A DNA stretch of 64,000 nt from Mycolicibacterium parafortuitum (lineage in GTDB: Bacteria; Actinomycetota; Actinomycetes; Mycobacteriales; Mycobacteriaceae). Location of the stretch: contig NZ_AP022598.1 of NCBI RefSeq assembly GCF_010725485.1, positions 4,960,001 through 5,024,000 on the forward strand, read 5' to 3'. Positions 8,518 to 17,149 of the stretch are shown here, piece by piece (the stretch's first letter is position 1; every line of letters starts with the position of its first letter). A model generated the notes under the pieces. That model was not told where the DNA came from and ran no database searches. It saw only the letters and a program-made list of their open reading frames with translations. A program made the translations under genes and the position numbers.

Positions 8518-9380
8518 GCCCCGACCGTCGTCGCCTCGCCGAGTGCGCGCGGGAGCAGCGCACGCACCAGATCGCGGCGATACGCGGCGTCGCCGTGCGT
8601 GTCGCTCGGCGGGTCCACCTCCTCGGCGGCGGCCTCGGCCGCCGCCACCAGCGCCTCCTCGGTCAGCGGGCGGCCCAGCAGCGTGCGTTCGGCCGCGGCG
8701 CTACGGAACGGCACCTCGCTGACCCCGCCCAGACTGACCCGGGCCTCGGCCACCACGTCGTCGACGACACGGACCGCCGCGGTTGCCGTCACGATGCCGA
8801 AATCCCCTGCTCTTCTGGCGAATTCGGCAATACCAGTGCGCCAGGTGGGATCGAGGGCGGGCAGCGACACCGACAGCAGGATCTCGTCGGGTTCCAGCGC
8901 GGTGGTGAAGATCGACTGGAAGAAGTCGGCGGCGGCGATGGTGCGTTGCCCGCGTGCCAGGCTCACCGCGGTCATCTCGGCGTCCAGCAGCGACGCGACC
9001 AGACACCACTCGGACGCCGCGTCGCAGTGCGCGATGGAGCCGCCGAACGTGCCACGGGTGCGGATCGGTAGGTGCCCGACATGGGCGGCCGCCCGGCGCA
9101 GCAGCGAGCCCAGCGGGCCGGGCACCGCGTTGTTCTGGACCTTGATGTGCCGGGTCCGGGCCGAGATCACCACGCGGTCGCCGACGGTCTCGATGCCGTC
9201 GAGCCCGGGCACCCGGTTGATGTCGACCAGCTGGGCGGGACTGGCCAGCCGGAAATTCATCATCGGCACCAGGCTCTGCCCGCCTGCGAGCACCTTCGCG
9301 TCGTCCGGATCGGCGGCCAGGATGCCCAGTGCCTCTTCCAGATCCGTCGGCGCGTGGTAGGTGAAGGACCGCGGTTTCAC
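8514..9380 (-). CDS. FAD-binding medium subunit of molybdenum hydroxylase (CoxM-like)
   Basis: 288 residues from GTG 9380, which overlaps the nitrilase stop codon (GTGA). FAD-binding motifs are visible: LAGGQSLVPMMNFRLASP near residue 33 and TRGTFGGSIAHCDAASEW near residue 105. The C-terminal CO dehydrogenase flavoprotein domain follows. The N-terminal open frame extends further, but only in the shadow of the nitrilase gene. It passes electrons from the 2Fe-2S subunit to the final acceptor. One FAD subunit for two large subunits suggests sharing. Confidence 0.92.
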   Translation of the reverse strand: MKPRSFTYHAPTDLEEALGILAADPDDAKVLAGGQSLVPMMNFRLASPAQLVDINRVPGLDGIETVGDRVVISARTRHIKVQNNAVPGPLGSLLRRAAAHVGHLPIRTRGTFGGSIAHCDAASEWCLVASLLDAEMTAVSLARGQRTIAAADFFQSIFTTALEPDEILLSVSLPALDPTWRTGIAEFARRAGDFGIVTATAAVRVVDDVVAEARVSLGGVSEVPFRSAAAERTLLGRPLTEEALVAAAEAAAEEVDPPSDTHGDAAYRRDLVRALLPRALGEATTVGA

Positions 9381-10264
9381 CAGGCATCCCCTCCGTAGTT
9401 CAGGGCGTAGACGTCGGTACGCCGGTCGTCTCGGGGACGGATCCGCTCGCCGCGCACTCGCGCGGCGCGAACCGCCTCGATGTCGATGACGGCGGTCGCC
9501 GAATCCGCCGCGGTGCGCGACAGCGGACCGGCGAGCAGTTCCCCGTAGGCGTCGCAGGCCACCGAGCCGCCGAGCGTGGCAGGCCCACCGCGTGCGGCGC
9601 CGGCCACCTGGGACACCGCGACCACCGCGACCTGATCGAGATTCGCCTGCGCGAGAACCGAATCCACGTGCCTGGTGCCGCCGGTCACCGGTACGGTGCG
9701 GTCGAAGCCGCCGACCCAGGCCGCCGGTGCCAGCACCAGGTCCGCGCCGCGCAGTGACAGCGCGCGCAACACCTCGACGAAGCGCAGGTCGTAGCAGATG
9801 CACACGCCGATGCGCCCGAACGCCGTATCCGCCACGGGAAGTCCGAGATCGCCCGGCGTGTAGACGTCCTTCTCCCGGTCGAACAGATGGAGCTTGCGGT
9901 AATGCAGCACCGGCCCCGATCCGTCGACGACCACGACGGTGTTGTACAGCTCCACCCCGGCCCGTTCGCAGAATCCGTAGGCCACCAAGCCGTCGAATTC
10001 ACCTGCCAGACTGATGAACTGGGCTGCGGTGGGCCCGTCGAGCGGTTCGGCGACCTCGGCGGCGAGGTCCCGGTCGACGACGTAGCCGCTGATCGCGAGC
10101 TCCGGCAGCACCACCAGATCGGCCCCGCCGGTGAACGCGGCGCGCGCCCGGTTCAGCGCGGTGTCCCGATTGCCATCGACGGCGCCGACGGCGACGTCGA
10201 TCTGCTCGAGCGCGACCGTGAGTGAGCCGTGCTCACGCCGTGAGTGCGTCCGTCGATCCGTCAC
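9377..10264 (-). CDS. nitrilase-superfamily carbon-nitrogen hydrolase (amidase)
   Basis: 295 residues from GTG 10264. The catalytic triad is complete: E55 in VVLPELAISG, K124 in HYRKLHLFD and C157 in GVCICYDLRF. The fold and length match omega-amidase or carbamoylase-like branches of the superfamily rather than true nitrilases. It is the first gene of a five-gene operon (amidase, FAD subunit, Mo subunit, 2Fe-2S subunit, Mo subunit). An operator lies 13 bp upstream of the start. It could hydrolyse an amide produced by ring opening or a ring substituent. The first residues up to about 15 may not be translated, since the conserved sequence begins at VALEQIDVAVG. Confidence 0.88.
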   Translation of the reverse strand: MTDRRTHSRREHGSLTVALEQIDVAVGAVDGNRDTALNRARAAFTGGADLVVLPELAISGYVVDRDLAAEVAEPLDGPTAAQFISLAGEFDGLVAYGFCERAGVELYNTVVVVDGSGPVLHYRKLHLFDREKDVYTPGDLGLPVADTAFGRIGVCICYDLRFVEVLRALSLRGADLVLAPAAWVGGFDRTVPVTGGTRHVDSVLAQANLDQVAVVAVSQVAGAARGGPATLGGSVACDAYGELLAGPLSRTAADSATAVIDIEAVRAARVRGERIRPRDDRRTDVYALNYGGDAW

Positions 10265-10277
10265 ACGGCGAGCGTAA

Positions 10278-10315
10278 CATTCAATACAGTCGAAGTCATT
10301 AAGTGGAGTTGAAAG
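10278..10315. promoter_or_regulatory. operator copy 2 (CATTCAA-N5-TCGAAGT) plus an adjoining weaker copy
   Basis: The primary site is 10278-10296. A degenerate second site (CATTAAG-N5-TTGAAAG) abuts it at 10297-10315. They sit in the 57-bp gap between the amidase start and the end of the XRE-cupin regulator gene, where they would control the molybdenum hydroxylase operon. Inferred from shape and recurrence. Confidence 0.55.
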
Positions 10316-10321
10316 AGCGCG

Positions 10322-11050
10322 TCAGTTGTCGTCGAGGTTCACCCACACCGCGACCGCTGGCTCGTCGCCGGTGTTGGCGATGCGGTGCGGGCGATCCGAC
10401 GAGTAGGCGATCACGTCGCCGGGCTCGAGTACATGGCTCTGCCCGTCGAGCTCGACCGTGAGCTGTCCGGAGATCAGCACGCCGAACTCGCGACCATCGT
10501 GATGGGTGGCCGACGGCCCGCTGGCGCCGCCGACGTCGTACTGGTTGACCGCCAGCTCCAACCCGGCCGCGGCGTCGTTGTGGGCGACGCGGCGCGTGGT
10601 TCCCTCGCCCATCCGCACCACGGTCTGCTCGGACAACCGGGTCACCGGCGACCCGTCGGCGCCGTCCTTGTGGGCGAACAAGTCGTACATGTGCACGCCG
10701 AGCGCCGACGCGACCGCGACGAGGGTGCCCACCGACGCGGTGGACACGCCGCGCTCCAGCATGCTCAGCATCGAGACACTGACCCCGGTGCGTTCGGCGA
10801 CGTCGCGCAGGGTCAACTGCTGGCGCAGCCGCATCGCGCGGATCCTCGCCCCGACGAGCAGCATCGTCTGCTCGGCGGCGTCCGAATCACGCTCGGGCGC
10901 CGCCGCGCCCACCGCGGCACCGTTCCCGTTGTGCTTGACCGGCCGGTCGGACTTGGCGGCCGGCTTGTCCGACTTCCCCGCTTTTCGCGCGCCGGGGTTC
11001 CCCGCGGCGCTGCGCCTACCGGCCGGTGCAGCGGATCGAGAAGAAGTCAT
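10322..11050 (-). CDS. XRE-family regulator with C-terminal cupin domain (first)
   Basis: 242 residues. A disordered Ala/Lys/Ser-rich N-terminus (1-60) precedes a helix-turn-helix of the Cro/CI type (about 65-125; LTLRDVAERTGVSVSMLSMLERG). The C-terminal cupin sensor domain includes HHDGREFGVLISGQLTVEL and LEPGDVIAYSSDRPHRI. Such XRE-cupin proteins (PuuR-like) usually bind the pathway substrate in the cupin and repress catabolic operons. It lies at the centre of the cluster, and its own upstream region holds a copy of the shared palindrome. It is the best candidate for the protein that reads the operators. The second XRE-cupin at 22063 is a paralogue. Confidence 0.9.
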   Translation of the reverse strand: MTSSRSAAPAGRRSAAGNPGARKAGKSDKPAAKSDRPVKHNGNGAAVGAAAPERDSDAAEQTMLLVGARIRAMRLRQQLTLRDVAERTGVSVSMLSMLERGVSTASVGTLVAVASALGVHMYDLFAHKDGADGSPVTRLSEQTVVRMGEGTTRRVAHNDAAAGLELAVNQYDVGGASGPSATHHDGREFGVLISGQLTVELDGQSHVLEPGDVIAYSSDRPHRIANTGDEPAVAVWVNLDDN

Positions 11051-11094
11051 GGGCTCTCCGATGGGCTTCGTGGCGAGAACGGGCGGTTTCAGCG

Positions 11095-11113
11095 TGTTTC
11101 AGCGTACGTGAAA
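11095..11113. promoter_or_regulatory. operator copy upstream of the first XRE-cupin gene (TTTCA-N7-TGAAA)
   Basis: TTTCA-GCGTACG-TGAAA at 11096-11112, 45 bp upstream of the regulator start. The spacing equals that of the other copies once all are reduced to TTCA-N7-TGAA. A direct repeat of TTTCAGCG precedes it. This suggests autoregulation. Confidence 0.5.
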
Positions 11114-11237
11114 GAGACCGTATTGCCTGCATGTCACGCAGGCGAAATACGGAAAAATTCCGTCGCCGGGGCCCCGCCGCGGCCGGTTTCGCCGCGAGAC
11201 CAGCCCGAATCCGGGCCCGCGAACGGGCCCGACCGGC

Positions 11238-12227
11238 TCACGCGCCGTACGGCCCGAACGCCTCGACCTTGGCCAGCGAGGCCAGCCGCTGCCGGTACAA
11301 CAGGCTGGCAGCATCGGGAACCTTGATATGTAGTTCCTCACGCAAGGATTCGGGGAGCTTCTCCGGCCGCTGACTCTCCACGATGGTGCGGTCCTGCTCC
11401 ATGATCGTGGTGGTGAAATCGCCGAACTTGCTGTCCGGCTCGTCGTGGGAGTGGTTACGCGCGATCACGACGAAGAGCTCGGTCGACGATTCGGTCATCG
11501 GCAGCGTGAACTGGGTGATGACGGTTTCCCGTCCGGTGCCGATCTCGATCTTCTTGAGATGGATGGTGAACGGCACCACCAGCGTGTACTCGTAGCGGAC
11601 CTTCTGCGTGCCGCCCGCCCCGTAGAGATCGCTCGGCTCTTCCTGTTCGAGCCAGTAATGCAGTCCGTTGTCGAGCTTCTCGACTGTGTACGGGGCGATC
11701 TCCGCGGTCTCCTCGGTGCCCAGCAGGCCCTCGTGGACGTACGGGAAGTGGGAGAAGTCCATGAAGTTCTCGACCGCGCGCGCCGCGGAGGTGTTCCACA
11801 CCCGCCGGTAGGACAGGAAGTACTTCCACGACGGGGTGTCGACGTCGTCGGGGAACGCCGGAAACTCGGCGCGCGGCTCCTCCATCGCCACCCAGACCAG
11901 GCCGTACTTCTCCTGCACCCGATAGGCCTTCGCGCGGGCGGTCGACGGGATCGGTGCGTCGGCCGGGCGTGACGGGATCCGCACACACGCGCCCGCTCGG
12001 TCGTACTGCCAGCCGTGGTACGGGCACACCAGCGTGCCGTTGCGGACCCAGCCGAGCGACAGGGCCGCACCGCGGTGGATGCACAGATCACGGAACGCCG
12101 CGACACCCTCCTCGTCACGGAAGGCGACGACGTAGTCGTCGAGCAGGGTGAAACGCTTCGGCTGGTCGGTGATGTCGTCGACGGCGGCGATCGGGTGCCA
12201 GAAGCCGGCGAGCGCGGACTGAGACAT
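11238..12227 (-). CDS. Rieske-type ring-hydroxylating oxygenase / O- or N-demethylase, alpha subunit
   Basis: 329 residues. The Rieske cluster ligands are C49, H51, C68 and H71 (CIHRG and CPYHGW). The mononuclear iron site is in ENFMDFSHFPYVHEG with H160 and H165. The length and the small C-terminal domain resemble vanillate-demethylase-like (VanA/NdmA-type) single-component alpha subunits rather than two-subunit dioxygenases. No ferredoxin reductase is encoded next to it. Demethylases of this type release formaldehyde, and a mycothiol-dependent formaldehyde dehydrogenase is encoded at 22714, which supports a demethylation step. It is transcribed alone, with the best palindromic operator about 235 bp upstream. 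Confidence 0.9.
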   Translation of the reverse strand: MSQSALAGFWHPIAAVDDITDQPKRFTLLDDYVVAFRDEEGVAAFRDLCIHRGAALSLGWVRNGTLVCPYHGWQYDRAGACVRIPSRPADAPIPSTARAKAYRVQEKYGLVWVAMEEPRAEFPAFPDDVDTPSWKYFLSYRRVWNTSAARAVENFMDFSHFPYVHEGLLGTEETAEIAPYTVEKLDNGLHYWLEQEEPSDLYGAGGTQKVRYEYTLVVPFTIHLKKIEIGTGRETVITQFTLPMTESSTELFVVIARNHSHDEPDSKFGDFTTTIMEQDRTIVESQRPEKLPESLREELHIKVPDAASLLYRQRLASLAKVEAFGPYGA

Positions 12228-12460
12228 GGACTGAACTCCTGGGGGTGAGAGAAGGGGTGGGCCGGGTCATCGCGCGGCCGGAACGCGGCCGCCGTCCGGT
12301 ATCAACCGCCAATCGCCGCCGTCGACCAGACCCCGGCGGAACAGCGCCGAACGCGGGACACCCTGCATCACTCTCACCTCCGGCAGAACACCGAATCAGC
12401 AGTGTCGAGTTTCAGTGTGGCTACAACCCAGCCGTAACCAGGGGGTGCAACACCCCGAAT

Positions 12461-12479
12461 ACTTCAACGAGTTTGAAGT
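12461..12479. promoter_or_regulatory. operator copy 3, best palindrome (ACTTCAA-N5-TTGAAGT)
   Basis: A perfect 7+7 inverted repeat around a 5-bp spacer, in the 280-bp gap between the HAD gene and the Rieske gene. It is the cleanest representative of a motif found in front of most catabolic units in 3-28 kb. It probably marks the Rieske gene promoter region; no other gene in the gap could use it. Confidence 0.65.
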
Positions 12480-12507
12480 TTAAGACAGTGGCCGGGGGCC
12501 CGCAAGC

Positions 12508-13203
12508 TCATCCGAAGCGCAATTCACCGAGCCCGCGCACGATCGCGTACCCGTCCGGCGCGGGCCGCTCGGGACCGTAGCGGTCCAGCAGCACCGCCGA
12601 CAGTCCCGCGGCCCGCGCCCCCTCGATGTCGTTGACCAGCGAATCGCCGACCATCAGGCACTGCGCGGTGCTGACACCCAGTGCACGACAGGAGAATTCG
12701 AACGCGCGGGGATCGGGTTTGGCGCCGGGCAGCTCCGACGACGCGAACAGCGGCAACGCGAAGTCGGCCAGCGCGGTGGCCGCGACCTTGCGTCGCTGGT
12801 CACGGGCATCACCGTTGGTCAGTATCCCGACCCGTAGACCGGCCTCCCGCGCGCGGCGCACCGCGTGCTCGGCGTCGGGGAACGGCCGCCACGCATCCCG
12901 GTAGAAGCCCCAGTACGCCTCGAACAACGCGTCGGCGGCGCGGTCGGTCAGTTCGTCCGGGCTCAGCAGTGCCCGCACCCTGGCCCGCCGTTGTTCCGTC
13001 CGGGTCAGTTGCCCGCGCTGGTACATGTCGTAGTACTGCCGCTCGAGCACCTGCCAGGTGGTGACGAGCTCCTCGTAGGGCATCGCGAGCCCTGCGTGAA
13101 CCGCCCACGAGCGCAACGCGTCCGCGGCCGCGCCGCGATGGTCGAGCAGCGTGTCGTCGAGGTCGAACAGAACCGCCTGCAGTCCGGGGCCGCCCCCGCT
13201 CAT
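12508..13203 (-). CDS. HAD-superfamily hydrolase (phosphatase-like)
   Basis: 231 residues. Motif I is LFDLDDTLLD, with nucleophile D14 and D16. Motif II is ILTNGD near residue 112. Motif III/IV is GAKPDPRAFEF followed by MVGDSLVNDIEGA near residue 188. The C1-type helical cap makes it a YjjG/phosphoglycolate-phosphatase-like member. It starts at an ATG overlapping the acetoacetyl-CoA synthetase stop codon, so the two are co-translated. The substrate cannot be predicted; in this operon it could remove a damaged phospho- or adenylate by-product. Confidence 0.85.
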   Translation of the reverse strand: MSGGGPGLQAVLFDLDDTLLDHRGAAADALRSWAVHAGLAMPYEELVTTWQVLERQYYDMYQRGQLTRTEQRRARVRALLSPDELTDRAADALFEAYWGFYRDAWRPFPDAEHAVRRAREAGLRVGILTNGDARDQRRKVAATALADFALPLFASSELPGAKPDPRAFEFSCRALGVSTAQCLMVGDSLVNDIEGARAAGLSAVLLDRYGPERPAPDGYAIVRGLGELRFG

Positions 13204-15212
13204 CTCTCCGACGCCAGCGCCAGGAACGGGGCCAGCGCGTCGGGGTCCTGCAGGGCCTCGCGACTGACGGCCTTCTCGGGGTCGACACCGGAGAGGATCT
13301 TCTTCACCGGCACCTCACACTTCTTGCCGCTGAGCGTTTTCGGCACCGCGGCGATCTCGATGAACCGGTCGGGTACATGCCTCGGAGACAGTTCCCGCCG
13401 CAGCGCGGTCCGCAGCGCCGGCTCGACGGCCTGAAGCGCCGCGTCGGCGGCGAGCACCACGAAGCACAGCAGTTCGCCCTCCGAGTCGTCGCCGAGTTCG
13501 GTCGTGTCGATCACCAGGGAATCCGCGACCTCGGCGAAACCCTCGACCACCGCGTAGAAGTCGGCGGTCCCCATCCGTACCCCGCCGCGGTTGAGAGTCG
13601 AGTCGGAGCGGCCCTGGATCACATACGAACCGCGCTCGGTGGCGATCACCCAGTCCCCGTGCCGCCAATACCCCGGGTAGTCCTCGAAGTACGCCGCCCG
13701 CAGCCGCTCGCCGTCGGGGTCGTTCCAGAACATCACCGGCATCGACGGCATCGGCTGGGTCAGCACCAGCTCCCCCACCTCACCGTGCAGATCGTCGCCG
13801 TTCTCGTCGAAGGAGCGCACGTCGGCGCCCAGCGCGGCGCACGACAGCTCGCCCAGCCACACCGGTACGGTCGGCGCCGCACCGAGGAACGCGGTGCACA
13901 CGTCGGTCCCGCCCGAAATCGAGGAGATCTGGACGTGTTCCCCGACGTGTTCGGCGATCCACCGGAACCCGTTGACCGACAACGGGGAACCGGTCGAGCC
14001 CAGCGCCCGCATGGCCGACAGGTCGAAGTCGCGGCGCGGGCTGATCCCGGCATCCATGCACGCGTGGACGAACGGCGCCGACACCCCGAACAGGCGCACC
14101 TTGTGCTTCTCGGCGAGCGCCCACAGCACCGTCATGTCCGGGTGGCCGGGGTTGCCGTCGTAGAGCACGAGCGTCGCGCCGACCAGCAATCCGCCGACGA
14201 GGAAGTTCCACATCATCCAGCCGGTGGTGGTGAACCAGAAGAACCGGTCGCCGGGTCCCAGATCGTTCTGCAGACGCAGCGCCTTGAGGTGTTCGACCAC
14301 GATTCCGCCGTGCCCCTGGACGATGCCCTTGGGCAGGCCCGTGGTGCCCGACGAGTACAGCACCCACAGCGGGTGGTCGAACGGCACCGGATCGAACTCC
14401 AGCGCGCCGGCCGCGGCGGTGAAATCCGCCCAGCTCGTGGCACCGGCCAGTTCGGCGGCGCGGTCGAGGTAGGGCACCAGAACCGTGGTGCGCACCGTCG
14501 GCAGCTGCTCACGCAACGCGTCCACCCGGTCCCGGATGTCGAACCTCTTGCCGCCGTAGCAGTAACCGTCCACGGCCAGCAGCACCACGGGTTCGATCTG
14601 GGCGAACCGGTCGAGCACCGCACGGGCGCCGAAGTCCGGAGAACACGACGACCAGATCGCGCCGAGGGAAGCCGCCGCCAGGAACATCACCAGCGTCTCG
14701 ACACAGTTCGGCGCCAGCGCCACCACCCGGTCCCCGCGGCCGACGCCCGCGGCGATCAGGCCGGCGCGCGCCCGCCCGACCAGATCGCGCAGTTCGCCGT
14801 AACTGACCGTGCGTTCGACTCCGTCCTCGCGGGAGAACTCGACCGCGGTGTCGAAATCGTGCCGGCCGGGCGCGTCGGTCAACGCGTGCTCGGCGTAGTT
14901 GAGGGTGGCCCCGGGGAACCACTGCGCCCCGGGCATCTCCGTGCCGCCGAGCGCGCACTGCGGCGCATCGTGGAAGACGACCTCGCAGAAGCCGGCGACG
15001 GCGGACCAGAAACCCTCCGGATCACGCACCGACCATGCGTGCAACGCGCGGTAATCCAGCTCATCGGCGATCTGCGTGTCACGGCACATGTTGGCCCACC
15101 GGGTGAAGCGGACCAGTGCGGTGTCGCGCACCGTCTCGGGGTCGGGACGCCAGAGCACCGCAGGTTCCGATCCGGGAGTGCTGGACGAGTCCATGGGGGC
15201 GTTCTCCTTCAT
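13200..15212 (-). CDS. acetoacetyl-CoA synthetase
   Basis: 670 residues, the usual length for acetoacetate-CoA ligases of the acyl-adenylate family. It has an N-terminal acetyl-CoA-synthetase-like domain (FTRWANMC near residue 40), the P-loop-like LYSSGTTGLPKGIVQGHGG near residue 290, the STGSPL segment near residue 415, the RSDSTLNRGGVRMG hinge, and a C-terminal LSGKKCEVPVKK lysine region near residue 640. It converts acetoacetate to acetoacetyl-CoA at the cost of ATP, linking ketone-type breakdown products to central metabolism. First gene of a two-gene unit with the HAD phosphatase; an operator lies 35 bp upstream. Confidence 0.92.
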   Translation of the reverse strand: MKENAPMDSSSTPGSEPAVLWRPDPETVRDTALVRFTRWANMCRDTQIADELDYRALHAWSVRDPEGFWSAVAGFCEVVFHDAPQCALGGTEMPGAQWFPGATLNYAEHALTDAPGRHDFDTAVEFSREDGVERTVSYGELRDLVGRARAGLIAAGVGRGDRVVALAPNCVETLVMFLAAASLGAIWSSCSPDFGARAVLDRFAQIEPVVLLAVDGYCYGGKRFDIRDRVDALREQLPTVRTTVLVPYLDRAAELAGATSWADFTAAAGALEFDPVPFDHPLWVLYSSGTTGLPKGIVQGHGGIVVEHLKALRLQNDLGPGDRFFWFTTTGWMMWNFLVGGLLVGATLVLYDGNPGHPDMTVLWALAEKHKVRLFGVSAPFVHACMDAGISPRRDFDLSAMRALGSTGSPLSVNGFRWIAEHVGEHVQISSISGGTDVCTAFLGAAPTVPVWLGELSCAALGADVRSFDENGDDLHGEVGELVLTQPMPSMPVMFWNDPDGERLRAAYFEDYPGYWRHGDWVIATERGSYVIQGRSDSTLNRGGVRMGTADFYAVVEGFAEVADSLVIDTTELGDDSEGELLCFVVLAADAALQAVEPALRTALRRELSPRHVPDRFIEIAAVPKTLSGKKCEVPVKKILSGVDPEKAVSREALQDPDALAPFLALASER

Positions 15213-15247
15213 GGCCGGGCGCGGTCGCAGTAAGTGCTATGAAACAG

Positions 15248-15266
15248 GATTCAATCTAGATGAACT
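15248..15266. promoter_or_regulatory. operator copy 4 (GATTCAA-N5-ATGAACT)
   Basis: TTCA-N7-TGAA core at 15250-15264, 35 bp upstream of the acetoacetyl-CoA synthetase start and within the 297-bp divergent region shared with the bicupin gene. The rest of that region (15213-15509) shows no gene. Confidence 0.5.
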
Positions 15267-15472
15267 GATGCGGCCCCCGGTAGCGCCGAGCCGGGCGACC
15301 GCGGAGAATGCCCGCGTGACAATGCCGCGGCCCACTGACAGGCCGCGCTCGACCGGTCCCACCGTCACCGGCGCACTGCCGACCAAGGCGCACTGATCTT
15401 TTCGACGCGGCTCCCGGGTCGGGATGGTGCCGGCGCCGACGGCGGACAGTGAAGTTCAGCACTCCAGAAACT

Positions 15473-15491
15473 TATTTGATCCTATTGAAAC
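15473..15491. promoter_or_regulatory. operator copy 5, weak (right half TTGAAAC)
   Basis: The right half site TTGAAAC at 15485-15491 is intact; the left half TATTTGA is degenerate. It lies 18 bp before the bicupin start codon. It is included because of its position, not its strength. Confidence 0.3.
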
Positions 15492-15509
15492 CGGTGTTAC
15501 TCTTACGCC

Positions 15510-16352
15510 GTGGCTGAACAGCAGAGTGCACCTGCGGGAATGAGGGTCATCACCCGCGAGCAGTGGGGTCCCGACCAGGGCCTGCTCACCGGCGGAACGT
15601 GGCGCGAGATCGTCGGTCCGCGCGCGGGCGCCGAATGCCGCGGCCTCTACGACCTCCAGTTCGACGAGGACGGCGAGACGACCCAGCTCACGCACACCTC
15701 CGAGGCCGCGTACTACGTCGTCGGCGGCGTCGGCACCGTCGTCCATGGCACCGACGGCGGCTCCCAGGACCTCGTCGAGGGATCCATGGTGCACGTCAGG
15801 CCGGGAACCCCGTACCGCCTGATCGGGCTGGCAGGCACCCGGATCGTCGGTGGGCCGTGCCCGTCCGGGTCGCCGATCACCGGGGCACCGGTCGTCGCGT
15901 CCGAGTCGGCGGAGGTGTGGCCCGAGATCTCGGTGCATCATCGCGACTCCCCCGGTCTGCTGGTGCCGTTCATCTCCCAGGACGCCCGCCTGGTGGTGTG
16001 GCTCGGGATCGGCGCCGTGGCGGCCAACATGAACTACGTCGTCCTGCAGCCCGGCGAGCGCAACAAGGAACACGTGCACGCGTACTCCGAGGACACCATC
16101 CACATCCTGGAAGGGCACGGCACCGCCGAAAACGTCACCACGGGAGAGAAACTGCAGTTCGGGCCCGGCGACACCATCCACATCGAGATCGGCTTCTGGC
16201 ACGCGGTGGCTGCTGACCGCGGCGAGCGGGTGGTCAGCGTCGGTGGGCCGTGCCCGGCCGACGTCGACATGCTGCGCGCTGCCGGCGTCGACGTGGACGG
16301 GATCGAATTGCCGCCGGGGACATCGCTTCCGGCCCCCGGACTGGCCCGGTAG
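15510..16352 (+). CDS. bicupin protein
   Basis: 280 residues from GTG 15510. Two cupin barrels are visible. The first is centred on HTSEAAYYVVGGVGTVVHG (about 60-80). The second is centred on PGERNKEHVHAYSEDTIHILEGHG (about 180-203), which has the His-x-His...Glu metal ligands of active cupins; the first lacks most of them. GPCP occurs near the end of each half, suggesting internal duplication. Bicupins of this size include ureidoglycine aminohydrolase and gentisate/oxalate enzymes, but I cannot choose among them. It is divergent from acetoacetyl-CoA synthetase and is followed by a strong hairpin terminator. Confidence 0.8.
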   Translation: MAEQQSAPAGMRVITREQWGPDQGLLTGGTWREIVGPRAGAECRGLYDLQFDEDGETTQLTHTSEAAYYVVGGVGTVVHGTDGGSQDLVEGSMVHVRPGTPYRLIGLAGTRIVGGPCPSGSPITGAPVVASESAEVWPEISVHHRDSPGLLVPFISQDARLVVWLGIGAVAANMNYVVLQPGERNKEHVHAYSEDTIHILEGHGTAENVTTGEKLQFGPGDTIHIEIGFWHAVAADRGERVVSVGGPCPADVDMLRAAGVDVDGIELPPGTSLPAPGLAR

Positions 16353-16382
16353 TCGGCAGCCACGCACCGGCCGCGCGAGACA

Positions 16383-16422
16383 CGAAAGGGCCGCCCGTCG
16401 ATTTCGACGGGCGGCCCTTTCG
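16383..16422. terminator. intrinsic-type terminator hairpin, probably bidirectional
   Basis: A perfect 19-bp inverted repeat (CGAAAGGGCCGCCCGTCGA and its complement) around two T residues. It lies between the convergent bicupin and LivF genes. There is no long U-tract, as is usual for mycobacterial terminators. Confidence 0.8.
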
Positions 16423-16438
16423 CTGTCGGGGTACCGGG

Positions 16439-17149
16439 TCAGTGCGCGACGCCGAAGAACAGCTCCTCGAGGGCGCCTTCTTCGAGCAGCGCGCTTGCGT
16501 CGACCGCGGGGGCGAGCGTGCCGTCGGACATGAAGTGCACCCGGTCGACGGCGGGCAGGCAGATCCGGGGGTGCTCCTCGATGATCCAGAGCACGCCCGC
16601 TCCACGGTCACGCAGCCGCTGGATGTCGGCGATACGCTCGCGCACGATCAGCGGTGCGAGCCCGGTGGTCGGCTCGTCGAGCATCAGCAGCGACGGCGAA
16701 CTCACCAGCGCGCAGGCGATCGCGAGCATCTGCCGTTCACCACCGGACAGCGTCGCCGCCGCCTGCTTGATGCGTTCGTTGAGCCGGGGGAACTGCACGA
16801 GCACCTCTTTGGTGGTCGCGCGCGCCTCGGAAAGACTGCCGCGACACGACACCTGCAGGTTCTCCTGCACGGAGAGCTCGGGAAACACGTTGCCCTGCTG
16901 GGGAACATAGCCGATCCCGAGTTCGGCGATGTGGTTCTGCGGCACCGCCGCGAGGTCCTTGCCGTCGAACCGCAGGGTGCCGCCCATCACCGGCAGCGAC
17001 CGGGCGATGCACTTCATCAGCGAGGACTTGCCGGCGCCGTTGGGTCCGACGATCGCGACGATCTCGCCCGCCGCGACCCGCAGCGTCGCGTCGCGGACCA
17101 CCGTCAGCGGGCCGTACCCGGTACTCAATCCGTCCGTTTCAAGCAACAT
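16439..17149 (-). CDS. branched-chain-type ABC transporter ATPase (LivF-like)
   Basis: 236 residues. Walker A GPNGAGKSS is at 35-43, the signature LSGGERQ at 134-140, and Walker B LLMLDEP at 154-160. This is the LivF-type ATPase of hydrophobic amino acid/amide (HAAT) importers. It overlaps the LivG gene by 11 bp and ends the five-gene importer operon (substrate-binding protein, LivH, LivM, LivG, LivF) read from 21130. HAAT systems in catabolic islands often import aromatic acids or amides rather than leucine. Confidence 0.93.
   Translation of the reverse strand: MLLETDGLSTGYGPLTVVRDATLRVAAGEIVAIVGPNGAGKSSLMKCIARSLPVMGGTLRFDGKDLAAVPQNHIAELGIGYVPQQGNVFPELSVQENLQVSCRGSLSEARATTKEVLVQFPRLNERIKQAAATLSGGERQMLAIACALVSSPSLLMLDEPTTGLAPLIVRERIADIQRLRDRGAGVLWIIEEHPRICLPAVDRVHFMSDGTLAPAVDASALLEEGALEELFFGVAH

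Noticed and set aside
3207..9380. Carbon monoxide dehydrogenase (coxLMS) reading of the molybdenum hydroxylase genes
   Set aside because: Neither large subunit has the AYxCSFR active-site loop of CO dehydrogenase; the loops read PYRGVSRP and TYRSPGRY, so these are generic xanthine dehydrogenase-family hydroxylases.
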